Positions 62,578-64,000 of a stretch of DNA of 64,000 nucleotides are shown here, piece after piece. Within the stretch, counting starts at the first letter, position 1. The number at the start of each line of letters is the position of its first letter. This DNA comes from JANOAR01 sp031411235. GTDB lineage: Bacteria; Verrucomicrobiota; Verrucomicrobiia; Verrucomicrobiales; Verrucomicrobiaceae. The stretch spans positions 1 to 64,000 of the forward strand of contig JANOAR010000185.1 of assembly GCA_031411235.1 (NCBI GenBank), written 5' to 3'. A program made the translations under genes and the position numbers. The notes under the pieces are model-generated. The model saw only the letters and a program-made list of their open reading frames with translations, had not been told where the DNA came from and made no database searches.

Positions 62578-63336
62578 TTATCCTTCCCAGCTTGTTCCGT
62601 CCCAGGCGATTACGCGCTCGATCATCGCAACCGTGTCGCGCGTGAACATGCCAAACAGCGCCGCGCCCTTATCTGCCGTGGCTTGGCTGGCATCGCCGAC
62701 GTGACCGGGCTGCGAGCGGTCGGGCATCGTCCAGCCGCGCGAGGCGGGCTCGAAGGGATTGCCGAAAGGCACGGCTGGCACGTTGCGATGATCCTTGACC
62801 AAATGCGGTGCGAGGTGCAGCACCATGCTCGTCTCCCACTCGCAGGCATGGCCCATGACCTGTTGTTTTATATCGTCTCGCTCACGATGTGGCTGCGTGC
62901 CGAAGTTCCAGTACGTGGCGAAGAGCAGCAGCAGATCGCGCCGCTCTCGATGCCGCTGTCGCACCTCGAACACAGCCTGCTTGCCTGGCACATCGTTGCC
63001 ACCGTGACCATTCAGGATGAGCAGGCGCTTGAAGCCGTGACTGATAAAGTTTTCCAGCAAGCCGCAGAGCAGGTCGAGATACACGCGCGGCTCGGCGGAA
63101 AGTGTGCCGGGGAAGTCCATGTGGTGGTGCGAGTTGCCTAGCCATTGCAGCGGGGCAAACAACGCGTGGTCGCCAAGCTGCTGCTCGGCACGACGGGCGA
63201 TTTCGCCCATGAGCATGGAGTCGGTGAAGACCGGCATGTGCCGCCCGTGCTGCTCTAACGCGGCGACGGGGAAGATGATGGGTGTGTCTTTATCCAGAGC
63301 GGCGACGTCGGGCCAAGTGAGATCGGTGAGGAGCAT
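62578..63336 (-). CDS. Creatininase-family amidohydrolase
   Basis: The product has 252 residues. The metal site is built from LEQHGRHMPVFTDS (Glu/His and Asp), NSHHHMDFPGTLS, NGHGGNDV and HACEWETSMVLH, the standard creatininase set. Relatives act on creatinine, formamides in riboflavin/F420 biosynthesis or mycofactocin, so the substrate cannot be given. The start at 63336 is an ATG. Together with the MFS and aminotransferase genes it suggests uptake and breakdown of one nitrogenous compound. Confidence 0.85.
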   Translation of the reverse strand: MLLTDLTWPDVAALDKDTPIIFPVAALEQHGRHMPVFTDSMLMGEIARRAEQQLGDHALFAPLQWLGNSHHHMDFPGTLSAEPRVYLDLLCGLLENFISHGFKRLLILNGHGGNDVPGKQAVFEVRQRHRERRDLLLLFATYWNFGTQPHRERDDIKQQVMGHACEWETSMVLHLAPHLVKDHRNVPAVPFGNPFEPASRGWTMPDRSQPGHVGDASQATADKGAALFGMFTRDTVAMIERVIAWDGTSWEG

Positions 63337-63491
63337 GGTGTGGAGGGGCGAGCGTCCACTACGCGCAGGCGACGGTGGATTTCACAAGGGAATGTTGGTG
63401 GTATAAAGTGAGGAAGTATGGGTACTTATTTTTTGAGATTCGCTCTTGGAAGTTGAGCGCGAGATGTTCAGAGTTTGGCTTTTCCCGGAGC

Positions 63492-64000
63492 ATGAGCACA
63501 TCCTTCAAAGCCTTAGCCTTCCACCCATCGCTGCCCGAGGGGCAATCCATGGGGAAGCTCCAGGTCGATGATCATGGATTCCGCTTTCTCGCCGAGCAGG
63601 GTAGGGGAGCGGCGTGGCTACCGTTTGAGGGCTTGGATGCCCATCTCGCTGGGCATAATCGCGAGCAAATCGAGCTGCGCCATCCCATCGCCGAGGGCTG
63701 GGTGATTCATTGTTACGAGCGCGCCATTTTCACCACGGATGGACTGCACACGGTGCCCACTTTGGCCGCTCTGCTGAAGCAAGGGGGCGCACGCCGACGG
63801 GCACTGGGTTGGCCGTTGCGACTCCTCATCGTCCTGCTCGTCGCCGTGCTGGTGAGCATCGTGCTGCTGTGGATGCAACGCCCCGCAATGGTGCGCAGTG
63901 TGGTGAACATGATGCCACTCGCAACGGAGCAGGAATTCGGCAATGCGCTGTGGGAGACGGTGAAGGCCAAAGAAATCATCATCGACATGGATCCTCGGTA
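63492..64000 (+). CDS. N-terminal part of a membrane protein, possibly an M48-type protease (runs off the end)
   Basis: The frame from the ATG at 63492 stays open to the window end (169 codons). It has a soluble ~115-residue domain (FRFLAEQGRGAAWLPFEG, LRHPIAEGWVIHCYERAIF), one membrane helix (LLIVLLVAVLVSIVLLWM) and then LATEQEFGNALWETVKAKEI. This layout matches exported M48-family metalloproteases that begin with such a domain, but no HExxH is reached within the window. The start is divergent from the creatininase gene, 155 bases away. Confidence 0.6.
   Translation, partial: MSTSFKALAFHPSLPEGQSMGKLQVDDHGFRFLAEQGRGAAWLPFEGLDAHLAGHNREQIELRHPIAEGWVIHCYERAIFTTDGLHTVPTLAALLKQGGARRRALGWPLRLLIVLLVAVLVSIVLLWMQRPAMVRSVVNMMPLATEQEFGNALWETVKAKEIIIDMDPR

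Overview
The window reads as a GC-rich chromosome segment from a member of the PVC superphylum, most likely Verrucomicrobia close to Prosthecobacter/Verrucomicrobium. The reasons are the paired DUF1549/DUF1553-DUF1501 and DUF1592-DUF1552 genes (47.6-56.4 kb), an HU-like DUF4469 protein with collagen-like and proline-leader proteins (2.8-5 kb, 18.7-19.5 kb), many secreted glycosidases, and start sites that mostly lack a Shine-Dalgarno sequence. Family names come from motifs read by eye; no database search was run. I saw no rRNA, tRNA or CRISPR array.

Layout. (1) 1-8.6 kb: a cytochrome c/alpha-toroid protein, a paralogue of its C-terminal domain, an EF-hand protein, an HU-like DUF4469 protein, a repeat-rich protein and a collagen-like protein in one run; then a recombination scar at 5.07-5.30 kb, two toroid-like genes and a frameshifted ceramidase-like gene. 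(2) 8.8-20.8 kb: a stress-type island with two membrane-anchored DUF883/ElaB-like proteins, a YqjE-like protein, a decayed ligD, a phospholipase D/cardiolipin synthase, a formaldehyde dehydrogenase, an esterase, a fasciclin protein, DoxX and a ferritin-like helical protein. Six genes here are preceded by copies of one palindromic motif (core ACCCCATAG), four of them at 35-37 bases from the start codon. An IS4-family element and a six-unit 21-bp repeat interrupt this region. (3) 20.9-25.1 kb: a two-gene operon for a 1187-residue single-pass membrane protein and a proline-rich secreted protein, neither recognised. Fragments of both lie elsewhere in the window. (4) 25.3-46.8 kb: a carbohydrate-degradation block, nearly all on the minus strand, with three clan-A glycosidases, a GH42-like enzyme, a 1276-residue glycosidase-like protein, a formylglycine-enzyme/sialidase fusion and a lectin-esterase-propeller fusion, plus beta-propeller, cupredoxin and sorbosone-dehydrogenase-like redox proteins. 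(5) 47.6-57.4 kb: the planctomycete-type cytochrome/DUF operons, split by a REP-flanked tyrosine transposase, then an amidohydrolase. (6) 57.4-64 kb: a prokaryotic ionotropic glutamate-receptor-like channel and a creatininase-MFS-aminotransferase operon into which a cassette was inserted. The cassette gene is itself broken by a small inverted-repeat element. The start of a probable membrane metalloprotease runs off the end.

As a whole the segment suggests a heterotroph that degrades sulfated or sialylated polysaccharide, with an unusually visible record of small-scale rearrangement: two displaced gene fragments, three kinds of inverted-repeat element, one IS, one broken ligD and two further broken genes. 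The strongest leads for something undescribed are the shared promoter-like motif of the stress island, the 1187/202-residue membrane system with its dispersed fragments, the proline-leader module, and the two small inverted-repeat elements at 58.7 and 60.8 kb.
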